Assembly: GCA_964247055.1 (NCBI GenBank)
Contig: OZ176054.1
Span: 4,092,001-4,156,000, forward strand
DNA length: 64,000 nt
Direction of reading: 5' to 3'
Source: Paragordius varius
Lineage: Eukaryota; Nematomorpha
Positions 52,001 through 62,252 of this stretch are shown piece after piece; the first letter of the stretch is position 1, and the number at the start of each line of letters is the position of its first letter. The notes under the pieces were generated by a model. The model was not told the DNA's origin. It did no database searches and saw nothing but the letters and a program-made list of their open reading frames with translations. The position numbers and the translations under genes are program-made.

Positions 52001-53087
52001 CTAAATAAATATAAAATTCCAATATTTGCAATTAATAAAATTGATAGTTCTGTAACAAATTTTTAAATAATTTTTAAATTTTGGGGAATAGTTAATTTAT
52101 TTGTGAATTTACAGTCTCTTTCGAATGCGGCACGTTTGATTTTTTCAGTTAAGCTCGCATCCGTGTTTTTATTATCTCACATATTTACGCGTTAAAATGA
52201 TTGATGATGATTTTACCATTTTATATATTGTGCAAAATAAACGTTTCAAGAAATTATTAAATTTTATTTAAAAATATATGCGACCTTATTAGAGATTAGC
52301 GGATTTTATCCATAATTTGGGGCCTAAAATGTTGAAACATTTTAAAAAAGTTTTTATTTAAATTATAACACTAATATAATTCATTTGCAACAACATTACT
52401 TCACTCAAAAACAACTCTTATTATTAACCTCTCAATTATGTAATTTCGACAGATTAATCCGAAGAAACTAAATATTGTTGTGGTGTTTATTTGATTTTTT
52501 TACGGATTAGTTTTCTTTTAAATACATTATAAACATCCAAATGAGTGCTAAAATAATGCAAAAATACCTATCATCACCTTCTCCCTCATAATGGGCTTTT
52601 TTTTATATGCAGAGCCCTTATAAATTAATTAGATTATGCACTTATCGATTATTAGTTAGGCCCTAATTTTAAGTTAAAATCATTAAATGTTGACACTCCT
52701 AACAGAATTATTCGTTTGCGGGTGTTATAAAACCCTCAAATGAGCCAAAAATAATAAAAGCAATTTAATTAATATATTAATTATTAATATATTATTAATT
52801 AATTCAATTAAAAATATATATATGTAAAAGGGTTGGAATGCCGATAATCACTAATGTATTTTTCCCACAAATCGGGTTCAGCGGGGTGTCAACTGTAATA
52901 TTAATATATTTTTTAGTCATTTAATATAATTCTTGAATGTAGAAAACGATCTCGCTCAAAGTCATCATCTCGCCGGCGTAAAAGATCATCTAGGACTCGT
53001 GATAAGTCTCCTTCGGCAGATCGCTCTTCTAGAAAACATAAACATCATCACAAACATTCTCATAAACACAAACACCATCATAAATGA
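46096..53087 (+). CDS. LUC7L: LUC7-like splicing factor
   Basis: Known role: U1 snRNP-associated protein that helps 5' splice-site choice. Exons: 46096-46272, 46297-46395, 46418-46528, 46553-46696, 46723-46826, 50979-51182, 52943-53087; 327 residues, phases consistent (human LUC7L 371). The start MTAKQQMKAMLDELMG matches the family N-terminus. Zinc finger 1: VCKNFLLNCCPHDI with GGCPKIHNYALRADYE; then a coiled coil (AKRKLAETQEELDEDNQEK onward); zinc finger 2: LRVCEVCSSYLGVHDNEKR to DHFGGKLHLGF. The tail is short: SRSRSISRKRSRSKSSSRRR, ending in His/Lys repeats (KHHHKHSHKHKHHHK). Four introns are 24, 22, 24 and 26 nt. The fifth, 4.15 kb, is almost wholly a LINE inserted antisense and splits zinc finger 2 at the codon for the Arg before LADHF. 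AATAAA near 53194. Confidence 0.95.
47224..47239. repeat. Target-site duplication, left copy
   Basis: ATAATAACATATCTAA, identical to 50865-50880. The two copies bracket the LINE at 47240-50864. Confidence 0.93.
47248..50268 (-). CDS. LINE endonuclease-reverse transcriptase with PHD-like finger
   Basis: Known role: nicks target DNA and reverse-transcribes the element RNA at the nick. 1006 residues without a break. Apurinic-type endonuclease (about 15-250): FGTWNVGTLVGK, CCLQETRF, SIYTPQQG, GGDFNGHIG, SQIDFVLL and the last His in YDTQHKLIV. Reverse transcriptase (about 440-745): FIDLSRAFDCIPRS, GLHQGSILSPLLF and catalytic MMYADDIILTA. Between palm and thumb-like region, near residues 765-812, lies a Cys/His module with spacing CSICHSE, CTKCQLWVHKKC, FICKAC, like a PHD/zinc-ribbon finger. 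The C-terminal block has [30 protein letters not shown]. All catalytic motifs seen are intact, so the protein may be active. Start at the first Met after the 5' region; an upstream start is not excluded. Confidence 0.93.
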   Translation of the reverse strand: MLPEKKSFNIKNNNFKFGTWNVGTLVGKAWMIINAIKEQKLDICCLQETRFKNGGNYQHEGFTLYYEGGKSGKSGVAIAINDQIKDNIIDITRHSDRIIQMRVALNNTTLNILSIYTPQQGQNETTKQEFWNQLYQIAQNVPTTDILLIGGDFNGHIGMHADGYEGIHGGVGIGSRNKEGETLLEFCSAANLLICNTHFCKKPSQIHTYKSGNHTSQIDFVLLNQQLRKIITNFKTYEYDTQHKLIVAFLIINKNRPSPKKLPQLNVAKLNDLKTKHQYINQITPELKHSPNNVHDGWEHLKNTLLSNVSKICGRKRTKTKSQWWWQSDIKPLLNEKRDAFKKWKASKHDDDKHFYIMVKKRVKKIIADKMNERCLEMAKKLEGEIKNLKVFKTLKNINNNKKDIRVVKAIKDKNNNTVTDTLSIQNVWTQYMQNTLNFQHSNVEIPNLPPVIGPPPIITAEDVSLAMQKCKINKASGPTEIKTEMYKNIPEAITYFTELFNLIIMEEKIPNDWNQSVIIPIYKNKGDMLNCASYRPLKLLEHATKLFEIIIEKKIRQLCSIDENQFGFQQGISTSDAIFILRRLQENYRCKNKTLYHIFIDLSRAFDCIPRSMITFALRKKEIPEWIIRIINLLYENTTSCVRTPVGDTNQFPVTVGLHQGSILSPLLFIIIMDVITDNIKTGLPFEMMYADDIILTATSETDIINKYNLWKSTLEKFGLKINTDKTKALITGSPVPVIKFPCSICHSEVKLNSIKCTKCQLWVHKKCSQIKGSLLGIENFICKACATPDINPNNPTQTTYLPTTNIEIVNKYNYLGDTIAADMNIKNAITTRTHQAWAKFHQLKYIMKHKHISNPNKGKIYTIAIRPALTYASECWPLNQTNENKLCDIERKILNSCLTNQYHNDKTNNNKSIHNLFHIAPMSSFLRANRLRYWGHIERSNSWINKIRSFHPNGNLKRGRPYHDWEKTLSNDLHLTQLNKDDCLDRKLFRSRIWKLAHAGQTTT
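50803..50864 (-). ncRNA. HDV-like self-cleaving ribozyme at LINE 5' end
   Basis: Read on the minus strand from 50864. P1: GGGATGC (50864-50858) pairs perfectly with GCATCCC (50830-50824), 7 bp. P2: CCG-A-CTCCC (50852-50844) pairs with GGGAGCGG (50810-50803) with one bulged A. L3/P3: CACCTCCTCGCGGG, whose TCCTCGC is identical to the L3 loop of the hepatitis delta ribozyme. J4/2: CTAACGGGAG has the CNRA signature with the catalytic C at 50815. P4 is very short. The predicted cleavage point, directly 5' of the first G of P1, coincides exactly with the target-duplication boundary. Such ribozymes free the 5' end of R2, RTE and L1Tc-type retrotransposon RNAs. Self-cleavage is inferred from structure. 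Confidence 0.8.
50865..50880. repeat. Target-site duplication, right copy
   Basis: ATAATAACATATCTAA, identical to 47224-47239; marks the 5' end of the minus-strand LINE. Confidence 0.93.
51615..51746 (-). mobile_element. tRNA-derived SINE, copy 2 (5'-truncated)
   Basis: The reverse complement matches 28705-28845: CCATCATTACTGTCAGCC, GGCAGGCGAGTGTTAAAGCC, CACAAGTCCGGGTACAA, then AGACTCTAAACTGTATAATT. The tRNA-like head with boxes A and B is missing, as expected of 5' truncation. It lies in the last LUC7-like intron. Confidence 0.75.
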
Positions 53088-54637
53088 TCATTTGCTGCTT
53101 TCATATGCTGACTCTGATCTATACTTTTATTTATGTTTGGGGGTTCGAACACATGTATGTATATTGTTATACCTATTATTAATATTTTGATTAATAAATT
53201 ATATGTATTGTATGTTACGCGTTATCTTATTATAATCGATATTTAGTTTTGTCAGCACTAAGTTACAAACAATTTTATTCTTGTAGAATGAATATTATCC
53301 ATTTTTCTACTCAAGATTGACCACTTAAAAAGGATCTTTTTGTAAGTATTTATATATTTGAATTTGTTTAAATTTTTTTATATCTTATGCCAATACTACA
53401 AGATTCGTGATAGAAATAAAATGGACTAAGTAATTTTATCATTACCTCATTTCAATGCTTTTTAACAGTTTATATAATATATTATATGCAAAGAAGATTT
53501 GAGTTTTTACAATTTGATCTTAGCTTCATAATATTATATTATGTTGTTTTTTTGATTGTTTGTGTCCATTTTTTTGAGACTTTCTTCTGGCGCATCTACA
53601 AGGCATTATTTTGGTATTTGGCTATGTGAATATGAGCTAGATTTCATAGATTTTATTTAAGGATAATGATAACTGGATAAATACAAATTTCAAGGCAAAC
53701 AAAAAATAGAGTTGATCGCTCAGCAATAACATGAGTGATATTCAATATCTTCAAGTTAACATAAAAGCCAGTAATTGGGGGCCTAAATAATGTTGAAGAA
53801 ATTATTAATACTAAAAAGTATTCCATTAAGACTGGATATCAGCTATTACCTTGACACAGCTATTTATTAAATAATGGCGTTGGGTGCTAATAATTAAAAT
53901 ACTTTTCTTATCTTTTTCATTTGTGGTTAAAAACCCTCCTCCAGCACCAAATCGAAAGAATTGATCAGTATTTTTCAAGAGATTTTCTCCGCATGGTGGC
54001 AATAATAAAAATGTATGTCGATTTTATGAGAAATGGAATGATTGCAAATTTTGTATAGTTTAATAGCTCCCATTCTCGCTACAGCGATTATTTTTATATT
54101 ATCCTTAGGTTAACGCCAAAAAAATCGTTTTTTCTATCTTACTGTTATTAATTAACGAATATAAGAAATCTTCGTAACTTTCATATTCTTAGGTAATCGG
54201 AGCCCTAGATCCCGCTAATTAAGATGAGTATCTAATAGGATCATTTACTATAATTATTTAAATTTATTTACAACGGAACTCCATTTTGGGAGTCAAAATA
54301 TATCTATTTCTTTCAATCCCTACTTTTGTTAGGATTGATTGACCAATTTTCACATTATGTCCTTTATGGGACTTGATTTCTATACAAAAAATATCAAACT
54401 TCTGTACACTTAATTGAGCTGACCGCTTTTTAATGGTAATATTATTTTTTTACCACCTAAAGCAGGAAAACTTCTAATTTTGGCCAAATATGGTAATATG
54501 AATGTATTTTTTCACGCCGAATTTGGCTTTGTATTCCGCATAGACCCCAGCACTTAAAGCATTACCAAAGTTAAAGCGAATTCTACCCGACTTTTACACA
54601 CTCTGTGAATGTTTTAAAAACTATTAATGAAGACTTT
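53088..54637. other. LUC7-like 3' flank and intergenic DNA
   Basis: AATAAA near 53194 is a likely polyadenylation signal. The remainder is AT-rich with no reading frame or repeat that I recognise up to the Harbinger terminus. Confidence 0.45.
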
Positions 54638-55069
54638 GGGTGGAGTGAATAAAGAGAAGGAAACACCGTTTCCCTAGCTTTTTAAAGAGATTCCTTAATT
54701 TGGAGTGAATAAAAAGCTAAGCAAACCCTAAAAAAATTAACATTAAAATTTTAAGGGAACACTTGTTTTCAAGTAAATAAAAATTTTTTTTAAAAGAAAC
54801 CCTACATATATTTTAGGATTCTAAAGACCATCCTTAAATATTTATAAATTTTATTGCAATCAATAGTGGAGGATCAAACAAGGCATTTAGAGCTAATTCG
54901 GTTTTGATATTGGATTCATTATAGTCCAAAAATTCATGCTTCAAAGTAATTTTTATGTATTTTAGATTTATCTAGTATATTTGGACTACAGGGTTTTACA
55001 ATTTATTTAAATGTTTCCTCGATCTTTGATAAGAAATATAAAACACGCAAGAGAATCAATATATCTGAA

Positions 55070-56022
55070 ATGAAACAAATTCTACGATTTAATAATGAAA
55101 CAATAAACTTTATGAAAAAATACTTTTTTCCAGATACCGATCAAAGAAGAGGAGGAGCCCTGAATCCGCGACAAAAATTAGAAATTTTTTTAAAATTTCT
55201 CGCAGATCCAGCGTATCAAATTACTGTTGGGCTCGTTTTTGGGGTGCACCGTACTACGGTTTGCAAAATTATTGATGAAGTATCCAATATTGTGACAAAA
55301 GCACATGAATGGATTAAATTTCCTAGCAATATGGAAGAAATTTCTCAAGCAAAAACACTATGGCAAAAACGATATAAGATGCCTGGTATAGTGGGAGCCA
55401 TAGACTGCACCCACTTTTATATTAACAAACCAAAAGGAAAATATAGTGAAGAGTACATAAATAGGAAACAAAGGTATTCTATCAATGTACAGGTAACCTG
55501 TGATGCAAATGAATATATCACTAGCTTAGATATAAATTCTCCCGGGAGCATGCATGACAGCCGGGTATTCAAACGCAGTATTCTTGGAAAATTTACAAAA
55601 AACTTTAAAGCTAAATCATCTTTGCTTGCAGATAGCGGCTATGCAATATCCCCCTGGCTTTTAACACCATTTATAAATCCAACTGGTCTATATGAAAAGA
55701 AATTTAATACAATTCACTCAAAAAGTAGGTGAGTTATTGAACGCATATTTGGCCAAATTAAGAAAAGATTTCCCATACTTGGTAATAAAATTCGAATTGC
55801 TTTTCCAAAATTATCTAAAGTCATATTATTTTGCGCAATTTTACACAATATATCAAAGCATTTTAATGACCAAATAGAAGAAATGAATCTGATATTGAGA
55901 CCGGTTAATCAGATGAAGATCAGTGTTTCCCTACCGAAGAAGAGAATTCTAGATCTAAACGATTAGGTATAAAAAGGCGTAATAAAATATTACGCTCGAT
56001 GATTGATGATGACCTCTTATAA
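55070..56022 (+). pseudogene. Harbinger DDE transposase (HARBI1-like)
   Basis: Nuclease of the DDE_Tnp_4 family that cuts the element ends. From ATG 55070: helix-turn-helix region ITVGLVFGVHRTTVCKII (about 52-70), first catalytic Asp in GIVGAIDCTHFY (about 116), second in SPGSMHDSRVF, third catalytic residue (Glu) in VIERIFGQIKKRFP. An in-frame TGA at 55730-55732 splits the protein just before VIER; copy 2 has TGC there, so the TGA is a copy-specific nonsense change. Near the end the frame slips before the acidic/basic tail KRLGIKRRNKILRSMIDDDLL. So it looks freshly dead. Confidence 0.88.
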
Positions 56023-56149
56023 TTTTTCAATTTTTTATTATAATTAATAACAATTTGTATATATAATCAAATCATAGAAATTACATAAATAAATATTTAA
56101 CTATTTATTATTATTTAAATTATCATAATATAAAATCATTGATGACATT

Positions 56150-56890
56150 AGTTTCAACTCCTTGACCATCAGTAATCTTTGCAATTTTTCATTAGATAGG
56201 AAAATTGTTGATACATCCTCATCCTCCAACGCCTGGGGATGTTTTTGCCTTTTACCTTGAATCCTTTTACAATTATCTAAAATTTAATTTTAATATACCA
56301 TCCGAAACCTGACTTCGTTTTATCTTTCGTGTCTGACTAGTACATGGGGTATTATTATCGAGATCATCTGAATTTTATATAATAACAAATTGTAATGGAC
56401 GTATCATCCCAATCACCCTTGAAATCAAGCAACGATTATGTATCCTGACAACCGGCAGCTATTCTCGATAGCTGCGAGAATGGCATTAAATTTGTTTCTA
56501 TATATAAGCAAATCTATACCTTGGCACTCCCACAGAAATACCTCCGGGTATAGATGCAAAATGAGGATTCGATTGTCCTAATAAGGTCAGGAAAATCTCC
56601 TCCGATTCGGTCCTATCTTCAATAATTACGTTCCCTGTTATATTCAAATCATATTTTTTCTTTATCGAAGATTTCATATTATCAATCGCCTTTCTAATCT
56701 GTTCTATTTCATAATAGTTCTTGGTTTCGTCAACAAATCATTTTGTAGATTTTTATACGCTTCTTTTTTTGAACTACAATATACGGTACCATAGATTTGT
56801 TTAATACTATGGGATATCAAATTTAAATATAATTTACTTTTCAATAAGAACTATCAATTTTTCTTTAGGTATACTTACATTGGTTTTAGG
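56150..56890 (-). pseudogene. Harbinger second gene (Myb-like accessory), broken
   Basis: PIF/Harbinger elements encode a Myb/SANT-like DNA-binding partner that brings the transposase into the nucleus. On the minus strand, pieces such as SNPHFASIPGGISV, IRKAIDNMK and a basic KRQKHPQALEDEDVS are shared with copy 2 (57360-58130, plus strand). Frames are interrupted, and no full Myb repeat is readable, so the assignment rests mainly on position within the element. Confidence 0.55.
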
Positions 56891-57015
56891 CATGGTTTAA
56901 GGAAAGTCGAGAGTTAATCAGATCTGTTTTTTATATGAATTATAAGGAAATCCTTTCTTTGAAAAAGTGAGCATAGGAAACACTTAAAGGGTTTCCTTTT
57001 TTATTCACTCCACCC

Positions 57016-57242
57016 CACATATATACAAAACAAAAATCGGTCAATTCCGAAATTTTTTGGTGATGGCATGGGAACGAAAAAATATTTTAAAATTTACGCG
57101 CCAATTGTGTAGTTGGAACCAATGGATTTATTATTTTCATTTCCCTCAAAAAAACATAAAATTAAATATATGACGTCGCAAACAATATTTCCTGAAAATT
57201 AGTCTCGAAAACACAGTATTTTTTAGTCGAATTCAAGACTAT
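57016..57242. other. Spacer between inverted Harbinger copies
   Basis: 227 bp of AT-rich DNA between the right end of copy 1 and the end of copy 2. It is the loop of the large inverted repeat formed by the two copies. Confidence 0.5.
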
Positions 57243-58510
57243 GGGTGGACTGAATAAAAAGAAAACTCTTTAAGTGTTTTCTATTCTCACTTTTTCAAAG
57301 GAAAGGTTGCCATATAATTTAAATAAAAAACATTTGCCCTTGAAATATGTTAAACAAAAAAATGCCTAAAACTGATATAACTTAACCTAAGGAAAAATTA
57401 ACAACACTTCTAGTAAAGTAACTTAATAATATTTAATATTTTAGATATCCTATAGTTTTAAATAAATCTATGGTACCGTATATTGTAATTCAAAAAAAGA
57501 AGCCTATAAAAATCTCCAAAATGATCTTTTGACAGAAACAAATAAATATTATGAGATAGATTAGATTAGAAAGGCTATCGATAATATGAAAACTTCGATA
57601 AAAAAATATGATTTGAATATTACAGGGAACGTGGTTATTAAAAATCGGATCGAATCGGAGGAGATTTTCCTAAATTTATTAAGACAATCGAATCCGCATT
57701 TTGCCTCTATACCCGGAGGTATTTCTGTGGAGTGCCTCAAAAAGGTATAGATTTGCTAATATATAGAAACAAATTTAACGCCATTCTCGCAGCTATCGAG
57801 GATAGCTGCCGGTTGTCAGGATACATCATCGTTGCTTGATTTCGAGGGCGATTGGGATGATACGTCCATTACAAGTTGTAATTTTAAAAATTCAGATGAT
57901 CTCGATAATAATACCCCATGTACTAGTCAGACACGAAAGATAAAACGAGTCAGGTTTCGGATGGTATATTAAAATTAAATTTTAGTTAATTGTAAAAGGA
58001 TTCAAGGTAAAAGGCAAAAACATCCCCAGGCGTTGGAGGATGAGGATGTATCAACAATTTTCCTATCTAATGAAAAATTGCAAAGATTACTGATGGTCAA
58101 GGAGTTGAAACTAATATCATCCATGATTTTATTATGATAATTTAAATTATAAATAGTTTAATATTTATTTATGTAATTTCTCTGATTTGATTATATATAC
58201 AAATTGTTATTTGACAAAAATCACTTAATAAATTTAAAATATATGTGGGTTGCATAACATAATAAGATTCGTGAATCGTTAAAAAAATAAATATATACGA
58301 GTTAGGAAATGGCTTTATACATAATTATAATAAACAATTGCAAAAATTATAATAGTTCATAAGAGGTCATTATCAATCATCGAGCGCAATATTTTATTAC
58401 GCCTTTTTTACCTAATCTTTTGGATTTTGAATACTCTTCTTCGGTAGGCAAACACTGATCTTCATCTGATGAACCGGTCTCAATATCAGATTCATTTCTT
58501 CTATTTGGTC

Positions 58511-58527
58511 ATTAAAATGCTTTGATA
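58511..58527. repeat. Target-site duplication of LINE 2, left copy
   Basis: ATTAAAATGCTTTGATA, identical to 61778-61794; the same bases occur once, uninterrupted, in Harbinger copy 1 (reverse complement near 55848-55864). Confidence 0.9.
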
Positions 58528-61500
58528 AATAATAATAATTACATTATATGATATCACTCTTTCGAGCGGTCATATCCGTAAACTATTTCGTTATAGAACC
58601 CTGTCTAAGGCGTCTTCGCGTTTTAGGGCGCCCTTTTCCCCTCTTGCCTTTTACAATATAATCATCAATCTTTTTACCAATGTAATTTTTATCTCTTCTT
58701 TCAACATGTCCAAACCATCTTAAACGATTTACCATCATTTTTTGCGTTACCGATTTGATTTCCGTACTTCCTCTTATGTAGACATTCTTAACCTTGTCAT
58801 TCCTCGTTATACCGCACATCAATCTAAGCATTCTCATTTCAGTAACCTCAAAGTGCCTCTCTTTTGATTTCTTTATTGCCCATGTCTGTGAGTTGTACAT
58901 CATTGTTGGTTGTACAACAGCACTGTAAATCTTACCCTTTACTTTTAGGTCAATATTTTTGTCGCACAAAACACTTGAGATCTTTTTATAATTTTCCTAA
59001 CTATTTCGAATTCTTAAATTAATATCAAGTGTTAAAGAACCATCAGCTGCTAATATCGCTCCTAAATATTTGCATTCCTCCTGACCTTTTAATACCCACC
59101 CTTCTTCTAATTCCATTTCTCGTTTTTCCCACCGAAATTTATAAGTTCCGTTTTCTTTTTGTTAACTTTTAATCCGCATCGTCGTAACACATCAATCCAT
59201 TTACCCACCGATTCTTTTAATTCATGCAACTCGTCGGACAGCACTATTAGGTCGTCTGCATAAAGAAAATACCAGCCATCATGTTGCCCTACTTCTTTTG
59301 AAATTTCGTCCATGCATATTATAAATAATAACGGGCTGATTGCAGACCCCTGATAGACCCCTTCGTTTATTTTAATAGGACCTGATATTCCCTGGTGTGT
59401 TTTAATTTTGGTTTGGTGTGATTCGTACATGCTTTTTAAGATCTTTATGTAACTTTCAGGGACCTTTTTCCGTCTTAAGCTCCACCATATTGTGCTCCGA
59501 GGTATTCTGTCAAATGCCTTTTCAATATCAATACAAATACCATGCAACTCCTTTTTCATTTCTATATGCTTCTCGATTAGCCTTCTTACTGCGTGAATTG
59601 GATAAATGGTGGATTTTCCTGGAATAAAACCAAATTGATTACCCTCTATACTAACCATTTTTCTTATTCTTTTCTTTAGTACTTTCTCAAATAACTTCAT
59701 TGTATGCGACATCAATCTTATCCCTCTGTAATTATTACAATCATTAATATCTCCTTTACCCTTGAAAATGGGAACAGTGAAACTCTCCTTCCATTCGGTT
59801 GGTATCATACCTGTAGTAACTACATTATTAAAAATATCCACTAAAACAATACCTTTCTCTGACAATATTTTCCAACAGTTTATGTTAATATCGTCTGGAC
59901 CTGCAGCCTTATTTATTGACATCTCTTCTAAACCAGCCTGGACTTCTTCTTTTGTTATACTTTCAATATGCGCAGATTTATAATCTGGTGTTTCGGGTAA
60001 ACTTGTTTCACTGACGCCCAATTCAAGGTCCTGGAAATATTCTTTCCACCTTTTCAATATTTTCGCTTCCTCAACGAGTAATTTGCCGTTTTTATCTTTA
60101 ATAGCTGTCGCGTAAGGGGGCAAGTCCAGCTTTCTTCTGTGTCTGTCGAGCAATTTTAAAAACTTTGTTTAAACCTTGCCTACTGTTTAACTCTTCTATA
60201 ATGATGCCATCTCTTTTTTGACCAATCTTACAAGCCTTTTAAGTTCCTTATTAATCCTTTTATATTTTTCCTTGTCTTCTGCTTGGTGGGTAAACCTCCA
60301 CATTTTAAAAGCTTGATTTTTCTCTCGCGATTTCAGAATTATTTTTTCGTCTTTCACCCATGCTTCTCTATAAACCTGGTTTCTGCCACCTTTCGTTCCG
60401 CACACCTTAACTCCCGCCTCTCTTATTTTTTTGCCACCTGAGAACAAACACTTTCTGGATCACTGTTCCTGTCTAGTATGCCTACCGTTTCTACGAATCT
60501 TTCTTTACTGTTTCTTAGAGAATCCCATTTAATTACCTTCGGCGCTATAAGCTTAGGCTTTTTGGCATTTATTGGTATATCTGTCATATATTTACACATA
60601 ATTATATTGTGTTGTGTGCTAATCTGCAAGTTAGGTATCACTTTGCAGTCCAAAACAAACTTTAAAGACTTTCGTGGCACTAGAATATAATCAATTTGTG
60701 ACTTCTTATTTCCACTTTCGTAGGTAATTAAGTGGCTATCCCTTCTTGTAAAAAAAAGTATTTGTTATAGCAAAGTTTTAAGATTGGGCAAATCTTAATA
60801 AACTAGCCCCTTCTTCATTTATAACCCCGTAACCTTTTCCGCCGTGCCAAGGCTCAAAACCTCTCCTATTTTGTCCCACGTGCCCGTTGAAATCACCACA
60901 AAATATAATTTCTCTGTCTTTCGTTAATGAAGTCATTTCTGCGTCTAACAAATCATAAAATTTATGTTTGGTTAAACCTATCTGGGGGGCATAAACGCTA
61001 AATATAGTAAAAACCCTCTTATTTAACAATAGGTCGACACTTATGATTCTACTGTCAGCACGTCTAACCTCAATTACTTGATTGGAAATCTTGGGCACAC
61101 TATTATGGCAACCCCACAGTAACCATCCGTAGAACCTGAATAAAACATTTTATAATTACCCTCTAACGTCTTAGTACCATTTCCACGGTATCTGGTCTCC
61201 TGAATGCACAAAAAATTTACTTTTTTTACCCTCATAGTTTCAACTAAATCATATAACTTACTTTTTAACGAACCAACATTTATACTGGCAAAACACATTC
61301 TACAACCTTCCTTATCCCTATCGGCCCCTACCTCCGTGCAGCGACTGGCCGGGTCTGGCCTGCACGCCTTACAAAAAACACTCATAAAAAACAAAAATAC
61401 AATAAAGAAGAATAATATAGATGAAAATAAACAATAAGATATATAGTAACTAATATGTAAAGCAACTAAAAAAGAATCAAAAATTTTAACCAAAAATATA

Positions 61501-61777
61501 ATAATAATAATAATCTAAAAAAGAATCAAAAATTTTAACCAAAAATATAATAATAATAATTAAAGAAAAAAAAATATATAAATATATATCAATTAATAAA
61601 AATGAAATAAAATAAGATACGAATCCTAAGAATTTCGAATTGGAATATTTTACTAAGGTAATTTCGTGCATTTTTTGAATGAATGAGAAAAACTGATAAA
61701 AGATAGAATAAACTTGGAAAATAAATAGATAACAATGATAATTATAGTGGTCGAACGCGCGCGCGTAAAGAATGTGT
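58528..61777 (-). mobile_element. RTE-like LINE 2 nested in Harbinger copy 2
   Basis: 3250 bp between perfect 17-bp duplications, 3' tail (ATT)n at the 58528 side. Minus strand order: endonuclease (61330-60680: FASINVGSLKSK, CIQETRYRG, SVYAPQIG, FCGDFNGHVGQN, SQIDYILV), basic linker (60450-60196), reverse transcriptase (60153-59107: GICIDIEKAFDRIPRS, GVYQGSAISPLLF, FLYADDLIVLS) and C-terminus (58969-58583: YNSQTWAIKK, RLRWFGHVERRD, KRGKGRPKTRR). The frame is broken at several places, so this copy is inactive, but the perfect duplication shows fairly recent insertion. It belongs to a different family from the 47-51 kb LINE and lacks the finger. The 5' region has a 49-bp tandem duplication (61466-61560) and a CGCGCGCGCG tract (61757-61765). 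Confidence 0.92.
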
Positions 61778-61794
61778 ATTAAAATGCTTTGATA
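61778..61794. repeat. Target-site duplication of LINE 2, right copy
   Basis: ATTAAAATGCTTTGATA, identical to 58511-58527; marks the 5' end of LINE 2. Confidence 0.9.
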
Positions 61795-62252
61795 TATTGT
61801 GTAAAATTGCGCAAGATAATATGACTTTAGATAATTTTGGAAGAGCAATTCGAATTTACTTACCAAGTATAGGAAATCTTTTCTTAATTTGGCCAAATAT
61901 GCATAACGCACCTACTTTTTGAGTGAATTGTATTAAACTTCTTTTCATATAGCCCAGTTGGATTTCTAAATGGTGTTAAAAGCCAGGGGGATATGCATAG
62001 CCGCTATCTGCAAGCAAAGATGCATTAGCTTTAAAGTTTTTAGTAAATTTTCCAAGAATACTGCGTCTGTATACTCGGCTGTCATTCCGAGAGAATTTAT
62101 ATCTAAGCTAGTGATATATTCATTTGCATCGCAGGTTACCTGTACATTGATAGAATACCTTTGTTTCCTATTTATGTACTCTTCACTATATTTCCTTTTG
62201 GTTTGTTAATATAAAAGTGGGTGCAGTCTATGCCCACTATACCAGGCATCTT

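Larger units (their letters stand above)
54638..57015 (+). mobile_element. PIF/Harbinger transposon, copy 1
   Basis: About 2.4 kb between inverted ends GGGTGGAGTGAATAAA and TTTATTCACTCCACCC. It carries the two-gene plan of PIF/Harbinger: a DDE transposase on the plus strand (55070 onward) and a second frame on the minus strand (56890-56150), converging. No clear 3-bp target duplication is visible. It is the most complete of three copies in this cluster. Confidence 0.85.
57243..62252 (-). mobile_element. PIF/Harbinger copy 2, inverted and split by a LINE
   Basis: Begins with GGGTGGACTGAATAAA at 57243 and runs in the opposite orientation to copy 1. The accessory gene lies at about 57360-58130 on the plus strand, and transposase sequence on the minus strand is split into about 58380-58527 and 61778-62252 by a LINE at 58528-61777. 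At about 62252, inside the transposase (the PGIVGA region), it joins sequence of the accessory gene of copy 3, so its transposase 5' part is lost. Confidence 0.8.

Noticed and set aside
61320-61400. GC-rich stem CGTGCAG...CTGCACG in LINE 2 as a second HDV-like ribozyme
   Set aside because: It lacks the L3 sequence and a convincing J4/2 motif, overlaps the endonuclease reading frame start and is far from the target-duplication boundary.
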